A stretch of DNA of 64,000 nt from Echiichthys vipera. Its lineage: Eukaryota; Chordata; Actinopteri; Perciformes; Trachinidae. The notes below the pieces were generated by a model. That model searched no databases and was not told the DNA's origin. It worked only from the letters and a program-made list of their open reading frames with translations. The stretch lies in the NCBI GenBank assembly GCA_963691815.1, contig OY829662.1:28324232-28388231 (forward strand), in the 5' to 3' direction. The translations under genes and the position numbers were made by a program. Of the stretch, positions 19,161 through 30,016 are shown one piece after another. Within the stretch, counting starts at the first letter, position 1. Every line of letters starts with the position of its first letter.

Positions 19161-19699
19161 TGTAATGGTAAAATTATTACTAGATGTGATGCTTGTTGAA
19201 GGTAAAATAACTAATAACCATGTTTGCTTAAGACTATGTCTGTGCAACATCCTGTGGAACAAATGTGCATGTAGCACGACCTTTTGACTTGTACTTATGA
19301 AACTGTGACTGTTATGAACTCTTTTTGCACTTTCCAATACCAGGCACATCTTCTGAGAAAGCACATGCAGAGGCGGCCTGTTCAGCTAGAGGTCTGCTAG
19401 CTTAGTTCCTCTTTAAGGTGTTATGTTGGGTGCATGATCACCTGAAGTGTACTCCACATAGACACCAATGTATTAGAATCCTATAAAAACGCCGTTTTAT
19501 TGTATTCTGTGCGCCATAACCAAACATTGCCTGTGCACATGTTAGTGGATGACACCCTGCAGTATACCCAGTAAATAAAGGCTTGTGCTTGCATCAAGGT
19601 CTCAATAAGTTCTTTTACAAAGAAGAAGATTTCTCGTTGTGTAGCAAAAGAACCAGTGAAAACAGTAAACCCGGCCAGTCTAAAAAAATTTCCACTACA
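19161..19699 (+). mobile_element. Solo LTR of a related ERV
   Basis: Starts TGTAATGGTAAA and ends AAATTTCCACTACA, both very close to the ends of the provirus LTR at 10597. It has a TATA-like 'cctataaaaac' (19480-19490) and 'aataaa' at about 19574. Flanks CTCG and CTTG resemble a 4-bp target duplication with one change. The interior differs from the provirus LTR, so it is another subfamily. It interrupts L1 ORF1. Confidence 0.75.
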
Positions 19700-19825
19700 C
19701 TTGTCTTGTAGATTTGCATGTACCTCGAGGGAGTCTATCTGCTGAGCGTGCTCGGACACTGTGGCGTGGACGTGGTTCAGCTTTGCTTTGAGTGTTGAAA
19801 TAGAGGCTTTGAGTTGGACGGAGAG
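19700..19825 (-). pseudogene. L1 ORF1 coiled-coil fragment
   Basis: The minus strand reads '[20 protein letters not shown]' then 'VSEHAQQIDSLE', an ORF1 coiled coil. It belongs with the 'ATLAENNAKLL' part left of the solo LTR, and with 20958-21170 right of the next insertion. Confidence 0.65.
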
Positions 19826-19829
19826 TCTT

Positions 19830-20957
19830 AGTATTACTGGATCTCAGGGCTGCATTCGACACAGACGATCACAACATACTACTAGACCGTCTGGAAAACT
19901 GGACGGGACTTTCTGGCACAGTATTAAAATTGTTTAAATCCTACTTGAAGGAAAGGGACTACTTTTTGTCTATAGGTAATTACACATCTGAGTGGGCAAA
20001 AATTACATGTGGAGTTCCTCAAGGATCCATTCTGGGGCCTCTTCTGTTTAATATCTACATGCTGCCACTGGCTCAGGTCATGAAAAACAACCACATATGT
20101 TACTACAGCTATGCAGATGGCACACAAATCTACATAACTATATCAACAGGCGACTATAGTCCAATACAAGCAATAAGCAGATGCATCAAGCAAATCAACA
20201 ATTGAGTGGAGCAGAATTTTCTCCAATTAAACAGAGAAAAAAATGAAATTATTGTTTTAGCACCCAGCTTCAAACGGTAATGCTAAAAACCTAAACTTCA
20301 ACAGCCACATTAAAACAATTACAAAGTCAGCCTACTATCACCTTAAGAATATATCAAGGATTAAAGGACTTATGTGTCAGCAGGACTTGTCCAAGCATTT
20401 ATCTTCAGCAGGCTCGACTACTTTAACAGTGTCTTTACAGGTGTCCCTAAAAAGTCGATCAGACTGCTGCTCGAGTCCTCACTAAGTAGATCATATCACC
20501 CCACTCCTCAGGTCTTTACACTGGCTTCCCATCTGTCAAATAATTGATTTCCAAATACTTCTGCTGGTAAACAAAGCACTGAATGGTTTAGGTCCAAAAT
20601 ACATTTCAGATTTTCTGCTCAGCTACAAACCATCCATACCTCCCGGATCCACTGGGACAGGTGTGCTCTGTGTCCCCAGAGTCAGAACTAAACATGGAGA
20701 GGCAGTGTTCAGTTTGCTGCAACTCTGAGTTCTTTTAAATCAAGACTAAAGACTGTTCTGTTTGCCGCTGCTTTTCAGTAAACTGCAGTGTAACTTCTGT
20801 AACTGTAACCATCTTCTATGTTTTAAATGACCTTTCATGTGTTTTAAATCTTTTATGTTTTATGCGTTTGTTTTTCTCAATGGTTTTAATGTTTTATGTA
20901 AAGCACTTCAAATTACCTTGTTGAATTGTGCTGTACAAATAAACTTGCCTTGCCTTT
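19830..20957 (+). mobile_element. L2-group LINE, 5'-truncated, inserted in L1 ORF1
   Basis: Begins within the RT ('[20 protein letters not shown]') and includes '[18 protein letters not shown]' and a 'SYADGTQIY' box, where the second catalytic Asp of YADD is changed to Gly. A C-terminal region with many stops follows. The end is the 'gctgtacaaataaacttgcc' 3' tail (about 20931-20950) with a CTTGC-type repeat. Confidence 0.8.
19930..20205 (+). pseudogene. LINE reverse transcriptase fragment
   Basis: Ninety-one open codons within the L2 insertion. It holds the '[13 protein letters not shown]' motif and the degenerate active site 'YADG'. Loss of the second Asp would abolish polymerase activity. 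Stops and frameshifts flank it. Confidence 0.75.
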
Positions 20958-21170
20958 GAATTCGGCGGATAGGGACGACGGTGCTCTTCCCAGAGGTTAG
21001 CAATAGCCATGCTAATCTTGCCAACTGCCTCGTCTGCGGTGCTAACCTTTGCCCCCTGGTCTTTTACAGTCTGTCTGGTCACATACATCGACCTATTTCG
21101 GTGGTGTATCTATCAGACAAGACAAGACGAATAACTTTCGGGGTCCTGAAACGTGAAATTATTGTGGGAG
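20958..21170 (-). pseudogene. L1 ORF1 N-terminal fragment
   Basis: The minus strand reads 'TVKDQGAKVSTADEAVGKI' and 'IANLWEEHRR', resembling ORF1 N-terminal coiled coil. It probably represents the other side of the ORF1 split by the L2 insertion at 19830-20957. The similarity is weak. Confidence 0.45.
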
Positions 21171-21439
21171 CGAGACTCACCACGTGGTCTACTCCATCTC
21201 AGCCAAACCCAGAAACTCCGACATTAAATTAGTATGAATACTCGATTTATTCTGAAACATTATTTCTTATTGTTCATAATTTGGTAGAATATCAGCTGGG
21301 TCTCTACCACTGCTGTACTAGCATGTTTCTTTTGAATAACCAAGGCACTTTAACAAAAACCTTTATTTTGTGAAAAAAAACAGTGAGCATAATTAGAGAA
21401 CAGTAACCAGTAACTTGTGTCAGAAGAGAAGATATTAAA
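21171..21439. other. Unannotated AT-rich stretch
   Basis: No ORF or repeat end is recognised. Confidence 0.4.
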
Positions 21440-22210
21440 CAATGTTTTCTTTGGGCTATAGGATTAAAAAATTAGTAGGAGGCTCTTGCTTTCCACAGAA
21501 TCCTGTTTTATCAGACCAATATTTAATAACTTTTGAATTCATATTACAGGACTACTCGCCTCTGCTGATCGTGGTGGTGCCTGCAGCCGTGGTCCTGCAT
21601 GACGTTTCTACTACTACTATAACTATTAGTCATACATACTATCACTAGTCTGATAAACTTTAAAATTTGGAGCCATAAAAACACCATCAGTGGTATGTCT
21701 CGGTGTATCGTAGCTGCTATTGCCACTACTCATCATTGATCATGTTTGCCACCATAATTATTCTCATCGTCATATTGTATCACCTTAGCTGTGCTTGTTT
21801 CTACTATTCTGCTATATTACCTGCCATAACATATAAGTCATATTCACATTACTATAGATATTATTATAGTTACTGTTACTCTTTGGTTGCTTGCATCTCT
21901 GGAAGTGTGTCTGTCTCTCTGTCTTCGTGTTTGTCCTGGTCTCTCTCTGTCCGTCTGTCCGTATTTTCTCTTTCTCTCTCCATTTCCTCCTCCCCATGCG
22001 GTCAAGACAGATGGCCGTCCTCCACAGAGCTGGGTCTGACCGACGTTCCTGCCTGTTAAAGGGAAGGTTTTCGTTGCCACTGTACTCTACGGGGGAATTG
22101 TTTGGTCTATGTTAGTGAGTGTGGTCTTTACCTACTCTATAAAGTGTTCTGAGATACATTTTGTTATGATTTGGCACTATAAAAGTGTTATTGAAAATTG
22201 AATTGAATTG
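21440..22210 (+). mobile_element. L2-group LINE with large internal deletion
   Basis: The left part matches the endonuclease region ('atcctgttttatcagaccaa', 'ttgaattcatattacaggac'). At about 21555-21566 it jumps to the 3' region ('ctgatcgtggtggtgcctgc'). The 3' untranslated part and the 'ttatgatttggcactataaa' end with a TTGAA tail follow to 22210. In the full copy (44.5-47.0 kb) these parts are about 2.4 kb apart. Confidence 0.8.
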
Positions 22211-22339
22211 CTTTGAATGACTTCAGCACATCTGCGCCCACAGGACATCACTAATTTCTCACACTGCTGTGGTTTGATCTTGGTCCATTCTTCTTGCAGC
22301 CTCTTCCAAAGTTCGGTAACTGTAGTGGGTTTCTTAGAC
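22211..22339 (-). pseudogene. Tc1-like transposase C-terminal fragment
   Basis: The minus strand reads 'TVTELWKRLQEEWTKIKPQ' then 'CEKLVMSCGRRCAEVI', the characteristic C-terminal end of fish Tc1-like transposases. It is only about 43 codons long and is sandwiched between two L2 ends. No inverted terminal repeat was found. Confidence 0.75.
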
Positions 22340-23108
22340 ATTAATCAAATCAAATCGAATCAATCTTTATTTACAGGAATGGCACTTTTCATACTTTGTC
22401 AGTAGCACAAAGTGCCTTACAGAAAATTAAAGCAAAACAAAAAACAAAACAAAACATGGACAACAAAGAAACACCATGAAATCCTAAACCTCCCACCCCC
22501 AAAAATATACACACAGAGATACACAAAGACATACACACACCCCCACACATACACTAGCGGTTGCTGAGGAGACATGGCTAGGCACCGAGATCTGACGTGA
22601 GGAAGACTCTACCTTTGGGGGCCGCGCACAACAAGAGGAATCATGGTCCATGGCTGCAGGGGGCGCCGCCCAAGGGACACCCCCAGCCCAGGCAGACAGC
22701 AGGAACAAGCCACCAGGGCCAGGGCCGTCCACAGGACAGCACCCCCATCGGTGGACCAGAAACAACTCCCGGTGTGGTTTGTCCCTGGGAGGAAACACTG
22801 GTAAAAGAGTAAAATAAGATAAAAGGTATAGAAGCTAAAAATTGAGGGAGTAAAAACAGTCAAAATAGTAAAATAAGATAAAAGGGATAGAAACTATGAG
22901 GGAATAAAAACAGTCAAAACAGCAAAATAAGATAAAAAGAATAAAAATTATGAAGGAATAAAAACAGTCAAAACAGTAAAACAAGATAAAAAGAATAGAA
23001 ACGAGGTAATAAAAACAGTCAAAACAGTAAAATAAGATAAAAGGAATAGAAGCTAAAAATAATAAAAAATATAAGAAGCATAAAAGGAATTGGAAAAAAT
23101 CAAACAGG

Positions 23109-23631
23109 TCAGTTAAAAGCCTGATTAAAGACATCAACATTCCCTGCAGCCCTGAGGTTCTGTGGCAGGCTGTTCCACAGTCTGGGGCAATAATAACTGA
23201 ATGCCGCCTCCCCATGTGTTTTGGTTCTTACTTGTGGTAGGGTTGAAAGGCCAGTACTGGAGGACCTCAGGGTCCACAAGGGTCGATAGGGTAAAAGTAT
23301 TGCAGATAAATAAGAAGGCCCGAGACCATTAAGACATTTAAAAACTAATAAAAGAACCTTAAAATCGATCCTGAAGTGCACAGGGAGCCAATGCAGTGAT
23401 TTTAAAACTGGTGTAATGTGCTCCCGCCCTCTGGTCCTCATCAGCATGCGTGCGGCTGAGTTCTGTAGTAATATCTACAATGCAGTTAAAAAGGGCATCA
23501 ATTGGCCCTGTGTCATCAGGAGACACAGCGACGTACAGTTGCATATCGTCAGCATAACTATGACTTCCAAGGGGAAGCATATAAAGATTAAAAAGAGTTG
23601 GACCTAAAATTGACCCTTGGGAACCCCACAC
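23109..23631 (-). pseudogene. LINE RT C-terminal half, two frames
   Basis: 23359-23631 carries 'GSQGSILGPTLFNLYMLPLG' and 'SYADDMQLYV', the intact catalytic box. 23109-23447 overlaps it in another frame and carries 'HITPVLKSLHWLPVHFRIDF' and 'LWNSLPQNLR', the C-terminal domain of L2-group LINEs. A frameshift and a deletion lie between them. Confidence 0.8.
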
Positions 23632-24104
23632 TTATCTTATGGGTTCCTGAGGAACAAGTATCCATACTTACAAAGAAACTTCGATCAGTAAGGCAGAATG
23701 TGAACCAGTTAACAACAGAACCAGAGAGGCCGACGAGGTTCCTCAGTCTATTTAACAAAATGTGATGGTCTACTCTACTGTATCGAAGGCGGCAGTTAGA
23801 TCCAGCAGTACTAAGACTGTAAGTTTATGATTATCTAGATTACACCTGATGTCATTTAAAGTATGTTCTCTGTACTGTGATTCCTCCTAAAACCAGACTG
23901 ATGGGTCTCAAAAATATGATTTGAGTTTTAAAAAATCGTTTACCTGATTAAAAACTTTTTTTTTCTAAAATCTTACTTAAAAATGGTAAGTTGAATACAG
24001 GTCGGAATTTAAAACATCGGGGTCTAAATCACACTTCTTCAGAGGGAGCTTCAGCACCGCCGTTTTAAAGGAGGTGGGGAAGACACCCGTCTGAAGAGAG
24101 CAAT

Positions 24105-24584
24105 TCACCAGATACAACAAATAATCCAAAAAATGGTGGGAATTGTATCTAAAAGGCAGGTTGTGGGCTTTACCTTGGAGAAAACTCGACCAAGTGTCCA
24201 GGCATCAACCAGGGCTAAACTCTCCAGTGTTTCCTCGGGTAAAAGCAATGATACAGGTGTTAAAAGCTGTTGGGATAAAAAACTGGATCTGATGTCATTG
24301 ATTTTTCTTCTAAAGTGGTCTGCAAAGTCCTCCCAAACGGGCTTATCTGGTGATTTGGAGGATTTTTCTAAATTTGTGTTAGTTAAAAGATCAATTGTGG
24401 TAAATAGGAATCTGGGGTAGTTATGTTTATGGTAATTGATTATTTTTCGGAAGTGGAAGATTCTTGCTTGTTTGACTGCGTTATTGTAACTTATGAGGTT
24501 TTGACGTAAAATCCTGAGCTCCCTTTTGAGTTTTTTAACTTCCTTAGGTCTCGTTTTAATTGGTTTATTAAAAAGTGGTGCCAC
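24105..24584 (-). pseudogene. LINE endonuclease-RT connector
   Basis: One hundred and fifty-nine open codons with 'FRKIINYHKHNYPRFLFTTI', 'WEDFADHFRRKINDIRS' and a start of the RT-proximal 'TCLLDTIPT' region. This connector is typical of L2/Rex1-like fish LINEs. It has no enzymatic motif itself and stops before the RT. Confidence 0.7.
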
Positions 24585-24960
24585 TGAGTCCAGTGTTTTT
24601 TTTATTTTATTGTTCAGGTTGTCAGTGATAAAATTGCAGGGTGCTGGTCAGGAGTGCACTGTAAGATCTTGATAAAATCGCAGCCACTTCAGAAGTTAGG
24701 TAGCACTTCCTCACTATTCTCACAGGGACCTCCCGCTGATTAAAACTGGTAAAAAACACACAAAAGTGGTCAGATACAGCCAGGTCCCAATGGACAGGCC
24801 AAAAGATATAACCAGGTCCAAGGTGCGCCCTCTGCTGTGGGTCAGCTGCATGACATGTTGCTTAAAATCAAGGCAGTTTAAAAGGTTTAAAAAGTCTCTG
24901 GACATTGAGTCTGAGGAGGAATGTGTAGATTAAAATCACTGGACTTTTCAGGCCTTTTTC

Positions 24961-25613
24961 GTAGCTGGATATAATTTGTAGCATTATAAAATAAAAATGA
25001 GGACAGAAACAGTGAGATACTTTCTACAGCTGCATTTCTATAGAGATTAAACAGAAAATACCATTTTATTTTCCTGATTCACTGCTTTTTTCTGGATTAA
25101 TGTGCTCGCTCTCCTTATTCATTGTATTGCTCGCTCGACCCTCTCTCTCACTCTCTGTCTCTCTCTTTTTATCTCTTCCACACACGCTCGTTGAGTCTAA
25201 GTGACTTGACCAGCGGACTTTGCTAAGATTTGATTGACTGTTGAAACATGTGACGTGTGTTTCGTTCTAAATCAGCCGCTGACGATTTGACAAGTTGAAT
25301 TGCTGGCGTCGACATCAGCCGGCTAGATTCACAACGCGAAAGGTCAATTTACACCGCTGCAACTCTCACCTGGGACGTTCGAAAACAGTTGCGTTGCGAA
25401 TCTTTGGTCTGAACTGGGCTTTAGAACTCAAATACCCGCCCACTGAACACAGCAACAGCTCATCTCGCTTCTCATGGGTTTCATTTCTCTCGTGTTGCAT
25501 CCTGTGCGTCAGTATTACAGGCCGGGCAGGAACTTGTGCAATGAGCAACGTTCCGCACTGTGCAAAAATAAATTGCGATTAATTGCGTTTTTTCTTTTTT
25601 TGCATTTTTTTTG
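24961..25613. other. Unannotated stretch with a CT-rich tract
   Basis: 25135-25170 is a (CT)n-rich tract. 25300-25560 resembles a short dispersed fish repeat ('cagttgcgttgcgaatcttt'), but no termini could be set. No coding sequence is supported. Confidence 0.35.
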
Positions 25614-25653
25614 TATCCTCAAAGCAATTTCAGTCAAAAGCAACTGGACTTGG
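25614..25653 (-). mobile_element. Penelope-like terminal fragment (40 bp)
   Basis: 'tatcctcaaagcaatttcag' and the following 20 bases are the reverse complement of the Penelope terminal sequence at 730-769, with one difference. Confidence 0.75.
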
Positions 25654-26511
25654 CGGCCCACGGCTAATTTAATTCACAAGCGAGTAACAGTAGCCAGCTC
25701 ATGAGTAATGGTTGTTGGTAACTGCAGTTAGCTCTCAGATACCTGGCTACCGTTAGCACCTCTTCCTCTGCTTCTTCTTCTTCTCCGGTAAAACGCGACC
25801 TCATTGCATTGTGGTATGCGGAAGAACAATGTAGAGTATAGCGTATGTACACTCAAATGACTTGTGTGTTGTGGGTATTTTATAGTGGACTATGGAGAAT
25901 TCAAAAACCACTACAAAATGGCGTGCACACTATATAGTGCCCTACTTCTGTGATACGCTACTTCTGTGATAGGGAACGATTTCAAACACAGCTATAGTGA
26001 CTGTAAACGTGACAAGATGGAGGCTCTGAAAGAACAGGCTGCCTGCAATTACATCTTAAAGGCAGATAGGCTGCTGGAAACAACGCATCTCAAATTTTAT
26101 GGAGTACAACTTCATATATAAAGTAATAGTTTAGTGTACAGTATATGCTGAAATCCGTTTTATTCAAAAATTCCACAGTGAAAGGCTCTGTGAATATTAT
26201 GCAATTGATCTTATTTCCATATTCATCCTGTATATGGACCTGGTTGTGTAACACTTTATTTTGAAAATTGAAAACCAGACGTCGACTAATCAAATACATT
26301 TTCGACACGAGACAGTTTGATTATTTCATTTATTTTATTTGGTGTGTTCATGAAAAGTTAATACTTCATCACTTCTCTGCAGGTAAGAGTTTTACACTGC
26401 AGAGTGAGACAAATGCAAACAAATGTGGTGGACTGGGCTTTTTCATGTTTTGAGGTTTGCGGACGTGCTGACATGTTACAGTGACATACTGCATAATTTC
26501 CGGTGCTTGTA
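25654..26511. other. Unannotated stretch, partly MITE-like
   Basis: 25880-25990 contains 'cactatatagtgcccta' and 'gatagggaac', a sequence type common in short teleost MITEs. Boundaries are unclear. Nothing coding is recognised. Confidence 0.35.
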
Positions 26512-26937
26512 CATTGTACATAAACCTACTTACTGTTTTAATCACATCCTCAACCTTGTTTTGGCTTATGGTGTGGTAATTTAAGACTTAATAGTCTTTA
26601 CACAGAATCCTATTTTGGCAGACAATTATCTAATAACTTTTGAATTTATATTACAGGACTGCTCACTTCTGGGCATAAGTTTCTACACTAGATGTTTATC
26701 TGATAATGCTGTAATTAAATTTAAGGAAGCGATCCCATTGGCATTTAATTTAATGCCTTAGCCGATGTCAGCTGGGATCGGCTCCAGCCCCCCGCGATCC
26801 TAATATTACAGATTCCTGTACTAACGTTAGTTTCTCTGAAATTGATCACCTTGTTGAGAGTGTTGCAGGCTCACTACGAACAACACTCGACTCTGTTGCT
26901 CCTTTAAAAAAATAAGATAATAAAACAGACAAAACAA

Positions 26938-27222
26938 ATGTTGCGAAAATTGGAAAGTAAGTGGCGTTCCACTAAATCGGAGGAATCTCTCTTAGTTTGG
27001 CAAGAAAGTCTAAAAACAGATAGGAAGGCCCTCCATAATGCCAGAGCAGCCTATTACTCATCTTTAGTAGAGGAGAATAAGAAGAATCCTAGATTTCTTT
27101 TCAGCACTGTAGCCAGGCTAATGGAGAGCCACAGCTCTATTGAGCCATTTATTCCTAAAACCCTCAGTAGTACCGACTTCATGACCTTCTTTAATGACAA
27201 ATGTATAACCATTAGAGACTAA
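26938..27222 (+). pseudogene. LINE connector fragment
   Basis: Ninety-four open codons: 'RKLESKWRSTKSEESLLVWQ', 'NPRFLFSTVARLMES', 'DFMTFFNDKCITIRD'. This is the region between endonuclease and RT. The same block is seen at 37200-37480 and 44890-45170, which identifies the family. Confidence 0.75.
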
Positions 27223-27476
27223 ATCAACTTGCTGGGTCACTCATTTTTCATCAAACCTAGGAACCATAGAAATAACTTTACGACCTGACGTACATTTGGA
27301 CTGCTTTTGTACATGTTAATGACAAGTACTCCATGCACACTAAAGTTAGTCACGGAGACCCACAGGGTTCTGTCCTTGGACTGATTCTATTCACCTTATA
27401 TATGCTTCCCTTATAAAATATTTTAAGGAAGCACTCCATACATTTTCATTGTTATGCTGATGATACACAGTTAAAT

Positions 27477-27993
27477 TTGTTGATCAAACCAGAAGAAACC
27501 GATCAGTTAGATAAACTTCAAATGTGCATTAAGGAAATGAAAAACTGGATGACCTGCAAGTTTCTGATGTTAAACTCAGATAAAACTGAACTTATTGTGC
27601 TTGGCCCTGAAGACCACCAAAACTCAATATCTAAAGATATTGTTACTCTGGATGATGTTGTGTTGTCCTCCAGCACCACAGTTAGGAATCTGAGTGCTGG
27701 TTGATTCTCCGGTAAAAATAACGACAAGGACTGCATATTTTCACCTGCGTAATATTGCGAAAATTAGGAACATTGTGTGTCAGAAAGATGCAGAAAAACT
27801 AATCCATGCATCTGTTACTTCTAGGCTGGACTATAACAACTCCTTATTGGCTGCTCAAGTAGTCTGTAAAGAGTTTCCTGTTGGTCCAAAATGCTGCAGC
27901 TCATGTACAACTAAAACAAAGCGAAGAGAACATATTTCTCCTGTATTAGCCCATGGTATTAGCTTATTTGCACTGGCTACCTGTGAAATCTAG
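27477..27993 (+). pseudogene. LINE RT thumb and C-terminal fragments
   Basis: 27477-27704 carries 'WMTCKFLMLNSDKTELIVLG' just after an RT box at about 27450-27470, in another frame ('CYADDTQL'). 27694-27993 has 'YFHLRNIAKIRNIV' and 'DYNNSLLA'. Both match the fuller copy at 46022-46722. Stops and indels make it dead. Confidence 0.75.
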
Positions 27994-28891
27994 AATAGAT
28001 AAATACTTTAAAATCCTTTTCCTTACCTACTAAGCTCTTTTGGTCAAGCTCCGTCGTATCTTTAAGAGCTCATAGCACCGTATTAACCGACTAGATCACT
28101 GCGCCTTGAGAATGCAGGGCTACTTGTCTATCCTAGAGTCTCCAAAAGTAGAATGGGAGGCAGAACCTTCAGCTACCAAGCTCCCTTCCTCTGGAACTGA
28201 CTCCCATGTGCTATCCGGGAGGCAGACACCGTCCCCATAGTACACTTAAAACTTTCCTCCTTGATAAAGCGTAAAGCTAGGGCTTACGAGCCCTTAGCTA
28301 TATTGTTATTGGCATTCAATTTATCTTAGAACCTGAATGTACTAAGCTGATCTAAGCTTATTTTGTTAAGCTTAATTATGCTGCTATAAACCTAGTCTGC
28401 TGGGGGATAATCCTGTTACTGATACTCTGAGCTTCTCTCCTCTCTCTCTGAATCATTCATGTCTCATAAATGCATGTTACTAATTCAACTTCTTCCCCAG
28501 AGTTGTTTTTGCTTTGTTGCTTGTAGGTCTCTGCTGATTGTGGTGGTGCCTGCTGCCGTGGTCCTGCAAAATGCTTCCTGCTACTATTATCACTATTTGT
28601 AATATGTAATATGTTAACGTCGCCACCATACTCTACAGGGGAATTGTTGGATGTAAATCATAAATAAGTCATAGAGTGTGGTCTATACCTACTCTGTAAA
28701 GTATCCTGAGATAACTTTTGTTATGATTTGGCACTATAAATAAAATTTGATTGAATTTAAAAGTGTTAAACTTCATGTCAGCTGGCTCTGAGCAGTTTCC
28801 GAACTTCGTAGATGCTCGCCATATCATTAAAAAGTACTGCACATGGAATCATTTACTGTTCTTACCTTTCTTGTTTATTTGTCGTAAACAG

Positions 28892-29486
28892 TAAGGCTTT
28901 GACTCTGAACTTCTATATTCAAAAATAATTTGAACATTAAAAAAATAATGATATTCAAACGAATATTAGACAGCCCTTGATTTTCGAACCCGTTATGGAC
29001 ATTATTTTTTGTAAATATGTTTTTCAGATGCCAAGGCTTTTTCACGCCTGGTAAAGTTGTGAATTGCGAGCTCATTAGCAAGGCTATTATTGCTCCTGCG
29101 GGTGATGTTAGCATCAGTCAGGAACGACCGGGATTGGGGGTGTTTCACTCAGCATTGAAAATCTGACGCTAATTATCTGGGAAACATTCTCTAACAGCAG
29201 TTAAGTGACTGTCACACTCCATGCGTGACACTTAAGAGGCCTGGAATTTTAATCAAAAACAGTTGTGACAGTATGTTTCTCATCTGAAAACATCATTACC
29301 TGTCATTGATACACCACACTCTGGTGGACAGAAGAACATATACAACTTAATTTGTTAACAATATAGTCTTATTGAAGGCATTTACTGGTCAAAATATTAT
29401 TAATAAATATTCAAATATATTTGAATATTAATATTAATAAACAAACAAACTTGGAATACGAATTTTGGGCAAAAGTCACAGCCCTA
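28892..29486. mobile_element. hAT-like non-autonomous element, 595 bp
   Basis: The left end TAAGGCTTTGACTCTG and the right end (inverted) TAGGGCTGTGACTTTTG form imperfect terminal repeats. Flanks gtaaacag (28884-28891) and ctaaacag (29487-29494) are an 8-bp target duplication with one mismatch. No transposase remnant was recognised inside. Confidence 0.65.
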
Positions 29487-29494
29487 CTAAACAG

Positions 29495-30016
29495 CCAACA
29501 GCGCATATCACTGTTTACTTCACTGTTATATTTGGGTGACCAGACGTCCCTGGTTTCGACCCTGAGTAAAAGATTCGAAAATAGGAAAAAATGTACATGT
29601 TGACCAAACAACACGTATAGTTGCACACCCTACTACTCACACAGGCTAAAGCCAGCCAGAACAAGTGGTGCAATTTATATTGGTGGAATAGCTGCGCGGT
29701 AGAATATTAATTTTCATGAGAGGCAGCTACAGGTATGCGATTCTTTAATTGAAATTATGCATCCATTCAGCCAGCTGTAGTACACACAGCAGAAATATAA
29801 TTGGATAGGCAAACCAAAGGTTTTCTTGTAAGTGTTACTGTATATCATCTTATTTAACCTTTAATTTATATGTGAATTTATTATCTACAATGCATGTGAG
29901 AAAACAGATCTGTTTGTTTGTCAACCACAGCTATTGCTAACACTATTAGCAGCAATGCAACTAACAACTGTTTAGTACTACTTTATGGCACACAGTTTTA
30001 TTATTATGACATTTTA
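29495..30016. other. Unannotated stretch
   Basis: AT-rich, with no ORF, terminal repeat or known repeat end seen. Confidence 0.35.

Larger units (their letters stand above)
22340..24960 (-). mobile_element. L2-group LINE, second subfamily, minus strand
   Basis: The 3' tail on the left is (TTGAT)n-like at 22341-22365. Reading leftwards from 24960 come an endonuclease end ('NCLDFKQHVMQLTHSRGRTL', 24780-24860), a connector, RT motifs and a C-terminal region. The stretch 22800-23100 is a degenerate A-rich tandem region. Many frameshifts are present. Confidence 0.82.
26512..28760 (+). mobile_element. L2-group LINE, internally deleted
   Basis: Starts in the endonuclease ('gtacataaacctac', as in the copy at 44459). 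It continues through the connector (26938-27222), loses most of the RT N-terminal half around 27300, resumes at '[15 protein letters not shown]', and ends with the C-terminal domain and the 'ttatgatttggcactataaa' tail. Many stops are present. A 34-bp foreign piece lies at about 26763-26796. Confidence 0.83.

Noticed and set aside
21703..22115. Ser/Tyr-rich frames near the L2 3' end, repeated at 39674 and 47050
   Set aside because: They lie in the pyrimidine-rich 3' untranslated region of the L2 family and recur only because the LINE recurs.
22835..23215. Minus-strand frame rich in Phe/Tyr with repeated 'ILFYCFDCFY' units
   Set aside because: It translates a degenerate A-rich tandem repeat in the LINE 3' region; the repeat explains the pattern and no protein is implied.
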